Shown: positions 60,823 to 64,000 of the stretch, piece after piece
How positions within the stretch are numbered: position 1 is the first letter of the stretch
Layout: every line of letters begins with the position of its first letter
Origin: Arhodomonas sp051195215
GTDB lineage: Bacteria; Pseudomonadota; Gammaproteobacteria; Nitrococcales; Nitrococcaceae
Reading direction: 5' to 3'
Length of the DNA stretch: 64,000 bases
NCBI RefSeq assembly: GCF_051195215.1
Contig: NZ_JBNAZM010000011.1
Coordinates: forward strand, 1 to 64,000
Notes under the pieces: generated by a model
Told to the model about the DNA's origin: nothing
The model's input: only the letters and a program-made list of their open reading frames with translations
Databases searched by the model: none
Position numbers and translations under genes: made by a program

Positions 60823-63081
60823 ATGGGGACCTGGGGGAACCGTTTCACGGCAGCATCCGCGCCCGCACTTACCCGTCACGTCTGGCGTGCACTGCTATTC
60901 GCGGTCGCATTGCTGTTCACGAGCGTGACCGCCTGTGCCGGTGGCGACGATGACAGGGCGTCGGATTCGCAGGCCGTCACCGTGGTGAGCGACGGCAACA
61001 GCAGTTTCCGGATCGTTGTCGACGAGAACGCGCACACGATGGTGCGCCACGCGGCCGGGGAGCTCGCCGCCCATATCGAAGCCGCTACCGGGACTCACCT
61101 GCCGGTGCGTACCGACACGGGCGCTGGCACACCCCGCATCAGCGTGAGCGTCGACCCGGCGTTGGGCATCGGAGCCGAGGGCTATCGCATCAGCGCGGTC
61201 GGCGGGAACGTCCGGATCGTCGGTAATGACGCCACTGGTGCACGGTACGGTGTCTACGAGTTTCTCGAGCGTTACGCCGGCGTGCGCTGGTTCGCGCCGA
61301 ATTACACGCATGTCCCCGAGCGCGAGGGCATCGTCGTGCCAAGGGAGACGGTCACCGAGCGCCCGGCGTTCGCCTATCGCGAGGCGTTCGTTCGCGAGGC
61401 GGACGATCCACTGTATAGCGCGCACAACCGGCTCAACGGGCGCTTCGGCCAGCGCCTGACCGGCTATACCGGCAGCCCGGCGTTCACGGCCCTGCGCAAA
61501 CGCAACATCTTTCGCCTCGTGCCTCCCGGGCGCCACCGCGAGGAGCATCCGGAATATTTCGGTGGCGGTCAGCTGCGGTTCGCCGAGCCGGGTGTACGCA
61601 GGGTCGCCATTGATGCGGTCCGTGAGCTGCTCGCGGAGTGGGGTAACGGTGATTATGCGCTGCTCATCGAGCATGCCGACGTCGATTCCTACTATGACGA
61701 GGCACCGGATGCCGCCCTCATCGAGCGTTACGGCACGCCGGCGGGCGCCTACCTCGACTTCGTGCGGGCCATTGCCCGCGCCGTGGCCGACGACTACCCC
61801 GACGTGACTATCCTCGCCCAGGCCTACCGCTGGAGCCGGCAACCGCCGCGGGCGATGCGCCTGCCGTCGAACATGGCGGTGATGTTCTCCGACATCGAAC
61901 GGGACTTCGCCCGCCCGCTCTCGGCGGAGGTGAACCGGCCGATTCTCGAGGATCTCGAGGGCTGGCAGCGCGTTGCCGGGCGCGTGCTGGTGTGGACGTA
62001 CATGACCAATTTCGCGGGCTATCTTCAGCCGTTTCCCGATTTCGAGGCGTTGCCGCAGGATCTGCGTCGGCTGAACGGGCTCTCCGCGGTTCGTGGCGTG
62101 TTCGCCCAGGGCGCGTACAACACGCTCGGCAGTGAGTTCGCGCCCCTGCGCGCATGGTTGCTGGGGCAGCTGTTGTGGGAGCCGGGTCAGGACCCGCAGA
62201 CACTCATCGATGAGTTCCTCGCCGGTTACTACGGCGACGCTGCCCCTCAGGTGGGTGCCTACATCGACCTGCTGCAGGAGACGGTCGCCGCCACCGGCAC
62301 GCCGGTGCGCGACAAAATGGGGCCAGCGGCGGCGTACCTGACCACGGATATGCTCCAGCGCGCCGACCGGCTGTTCGAGCGCGCGAAGGAACGGGTCGCC
62401 GATCAGCCGGCCTACCGGCAGCATGTGCAGACGGCTCGCATGCCCGTGGATTACGCGATCCTCAGCAATCCCGACTTCGCCGACAGTCCCGGGCGACAGG
62501 CGCGCCTGGAACGCTTCGCCGCCGCCATGGAGGCGGCGGACATGAGTGCCTACCGGGAAGGCCGTGGCAATCCGCCGAGCCAGTTGGTGGAAGCGCTGTC
62601 CATCGCGCGCACACCGGCACCGCTGCCGCAGCGTTGCCGGGAGGAAGAGCAGCCGGAGTGTCCGGTGGCCCAGGAGCTGTCCTTCGACCTCGCCGGCGGC
62701 GCGCGCATCGTGGCGGAGGCCGGTGCCTCGAACGGCGCGGCCGCTCGGCTCTCCGGCGACCGCAGTGCCTGGGGTATCCAGCTACCGCTGGAGCGGTTGC
62801 TACCCCGGGAGGGGGAGTGGCGCATCTACGCGCGCGTGCGGGTGCCGGGCAGTGACGGTGGATACGGCGATCATGGGCTCAATGCCGGCATTTATCCCGG
62901 CGAGCGTGGCGCCTACTCCCAGGGCGAGCTCGGTGACGAGGCATACACGGTGATCCGTCTGCCGGGCACATGGCGTCGCGGCGGTGACCGTTACGTCTGG
63001 TTCGCGTCGCCGAGAACCGGGCAGGTCGACGCCGTGATCGTCGATCGCCTGTTCGCCGTCCGCGAGGAGGACGGTGCGTGA
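60823..63081 (+). CDS. DUF4838 lipoprotein, GH67-N-like, in the polysaccharide cluster
   Basis: This 752-residue secreted lipoprotein has a signal helix (about 21-35) and lipobox VTAC (Cys38). An N-terminal beta-alpha-beta domain resembling the non-catalytic domain of glucuronidases is suggested by HAAGELAAHIEAATGTHLPV and RYGVYEFLERYAGVRWFAP. The DUF4838 region contains REEHPEYFGGG and acidic residues in EHADVDSYYDE. A beta-sandwich-like tail follows (about 640-745). The fold suggests a glycan-binding or glycoside-cleaving role, perhaps trimming or editing the cluster's polymer. Catalysis is unproven. AGGAG lies 5 bases upstream. Confidence 0.8.
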   Translation: MGTWGNRFTAASAPALTRHVWRALLFAVALLFTSVTACAGGDDDRASDSQAVTVVSDGNSSFRIVVDENAHTMVRHAAGELAAHIEAATGTHLPVRTDTGAGTPRISVSVDPALGIGAEGYRISAVGGNVRIVGNDATGARYGVYEFLERYAGVRWFAPNYTHVPEREGIVVPRETVTERPAFAYREAFVREADDPLYSAHNRLNGRFGQRLTGYTGSPAFTALRKRNIFRLVPPGRHREEHPEYFGGGQLRFAEPGVRRVAIDAVRELLAEWGNGDYALLIEHADVDSYYDEAPDAALIERYGTPAGAYLDFVRAIARAVADDYPDVTILAQAYRWSRQPPRAMRLPSNMAVMFSDIERDFARPLSAEVNRPILEDLEGWQRVAGRVLVWTYMTNFAGYLQPFPDFEALPQDLRRLNGLSAVRGVFAQGAYNTLGSEFAPLRAWLLGQLLWEPGQDPQTLIDEFLAGYYGDAAPQVGAYIDLLQETVAATGTPVRDKMGPAAAYLTTDMLQRADRLFERAKERVADQPAYRQHVQTARMPVDYAILSNPDFADSPGRQARLERFAAAMEAADMSAYREGRGNPPSQLVEALSIARTPAPLPQRCREEEQPECPVAQELSFDLAGGARIVAEAGASNGAAARLSGDRSAWGIQLPLERLLPREGEWRIYARVRVPGSDGGYGDHGLNAGIYPGERGAYSQGELGDEAYTVIRLPGTWRRGGDRYVWFASPRTGQVDAVIVDRLFAVREEDGA

Positions 63082-64000
63082 CAGCCGTGGCAGTCCACCA
63101 CGCGCTGGGTATGCCCCGGTTGCCGTCGCGGGCACGTGGCGGCGATCCGGCTACGCGTGCGTGGACTGCCCTGGCGCTGGGGGTGACGGCGAGCCTGGCG
63201 CTGCCGGCAGTCAAGATCCCCGTGGGGATCGACCTGCGCGTTGGCCAGATCGTACTCGCGGGGATGTTCGGGCTGATCGTGCTGCACGACCTCACCACGC
63301 TACGGATGCGCTGGGGGCCGTTGCTCGCGATCGTGGGCGTTGGCCTGATGCTGGGTACGCTGAGCACGCTCACGACTTATCCGAAGGTCAAGGAGATGAC
63401 CTTCATCATCAAGTACGTGGCGGTTTTTCCGGTGGCGTACTACGTGGGCGTGAGAATGCTGCCCCTGGTCGGCGCACGGCGTCTGGCGCTGGTGCTGGAG
63501 CTCACGCTGGCCTTCGCGCTGGCGTTGTCCGTTGCCCTCGAGGCGCATCCGGTGCCGCTGTTGATCCACGAGCGCCCGCCCCACCTGTCGGTGGGGTTGA
63601 AGGGCAGCTTCTGGGAACAGGGGGAGCTGGCGTTCTTCGCCGGACTGTTCATGCTCGGCTCCCTGGCCCTGCGCATGGAGACGCTGCAGTGGCCGGCCCG
63701 GCGCTGGCCGCTCGTCGCGCTCTATGCATTCACCATCGGCTGCGCGCTGGCGAGTCACAACAAGACGGTCTGGGTCGCCCTGGTGGCGGCCTGTCTCGCC
63801 GCCGCGGTGGCCTATCGTGGACGCCCGGAGCTCAGTGGCGTGGCAAGGCGGTGGGCAGTGCGACTGGCGGGGGCGGCGGTGCTCGGCGCGGTCGCGCTCG
63901 CCGCGTACAACGCCTGGCTGCCCGCCGACGAAAAGCTCGTCACGGCGCGCATGCTCGAGCACAAGTGGGAGGCCGAGCGTGGCGCCGCGCTGCGTATCGC
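63078..64000 (+). CDS. O-antigen polymerase/ligase-like membrane protein, partial
   Basis: The frame is open from GTG at 63078 (overlapping the preceding TGA) to the right edge, giving about 307 residues with no stop. It is strongly hydrophobic with about seven or eight helices, a large loop around an HLSVGLKGSFWEQGELAFF segment, and a SHNKTVWVALV motif near a helix start, like the Wzy/WaaL-type core. It would polymerise repeat units or ligate chains in the periplasm. The C-terminal part lies outside the window. Confidence 0.75.
   Translation, partial: MTAVAVHHALGMPRLPSRARGGDPATRAWTALALGVTASLALPAVKIPVGIDLRVGQIVLAGMFGLIVLHDLTTLRMRWGPLLAIVGVGLMLGTLSTLTTYPKVKEMTFIIKYVAVFPVAYYVGVRMLPLVGARRLALVLELTLAFALALSVALEAHPVPLLIHERPPHLSVGLKGSFWEQGELAFFAGLFMLGSLALRMETLQWPARRWPLVALYAFTIGCALASHNKTVWVALVAACLAAAVAYRGRPELSGVARRWAVRLAGAAVLGAVALAAYNAWLPADEKLVTARMLEHKWEAERGAALRI

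Overview
The window is high-GC DNA from a gammaproteobacterium, probably a halophilic or alkaliphilic member of the Chromatiales/Ectothiorhodospiraceae type. This placement is inferred from gene order and content. Conserved gammaproteobacterial blocks are present (lptM-lysA-dapF-DUF484-xerC, hslVU-DUF971-ubiE-ubiJ-ubiB, envC-ctpA-yibQ, secB-gpsA, hemCDXY), next to a large osmolyte (methylated amine) catabolic island. No rRNA, tRNA or CRISPR array was seen.

Layout. (1) 1-1126: the 3' end of an IS66-family element inserted into an IS3-family element, whose orfB it cuts. (2) 1436-5521: outer-membrane and peptidoglycan precursor block lptM, lysA, a small membrane protein, dapF, DUF484, xerC. (3) 5685-11116: hslVU with a possible heat-shock promoter, DUF971, and the ubiquinone genes ubiE, ubiJ and ubiB. 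(4) 11197-26608: an alanyl-tRNA editing protein, then a one-carbon/methylated-amine island. It holds formate-THF ligase with a cyclodeaminase-type cyclohydrolase, a GbdR-like regulator, heterotetrameric sarcosine oxidase (soxBDAG), a dimethylglycine dehydrogenase-like flavoprotein, and a divergent pair made of a DmdA-like THF demethylase and a divergent MetF-like protein. Dimethylglycine and sarcosine would be demethylated to glycine, with methyl groups passing through THF to formate. (5) 26808-32796: DJ-1 protein, YibQ, CtpA, EnvC, a membrane-anchored rhodanese lacking its cysteine, SecB, GpsA. (6) 33148-39599: hemC, hemD, hemX, hemY, a quinone oxidoreductase and hemH. (7) 39680-48917: malic enzyme, an esterase, a giant NAD-glutamate dehydrogenase and a ketoacyl synthase III-like protein with an altered catalytic triad. 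(8) 49216 to the right edge: a tightly overlapping extracellular polysaccharide cluster with a pyruvyltransferase-like protein, three glycosyltransferases, a flippase, a sulfotransferase, RmlA, a WecA-like initiating transferase, a Wzc-type co-polymerase/tyrosine kinase, a DUF4838 lipoprotein and a polymerase/ligase-like membrane protein that runs off the window.

Intergenic regions are unusually rich in palindromic repeats. These include a 36-base family with three copies (two forming a 272-base inverted structure), paired GTAGGG-type palindromes that split soxB from soxD, and AAGT-rich imperfect palindromes downstream of hslU and ubiB. The most interesting candidates are the DmdA-like/MetF-like pair inside the sarcosine/dimethylglycine island, the polysaccharide cluster with its sulfotransferase and DUF4838 lipoprotein, and the ketoacyl synthase with a Thr/Tyr-substituted triad.
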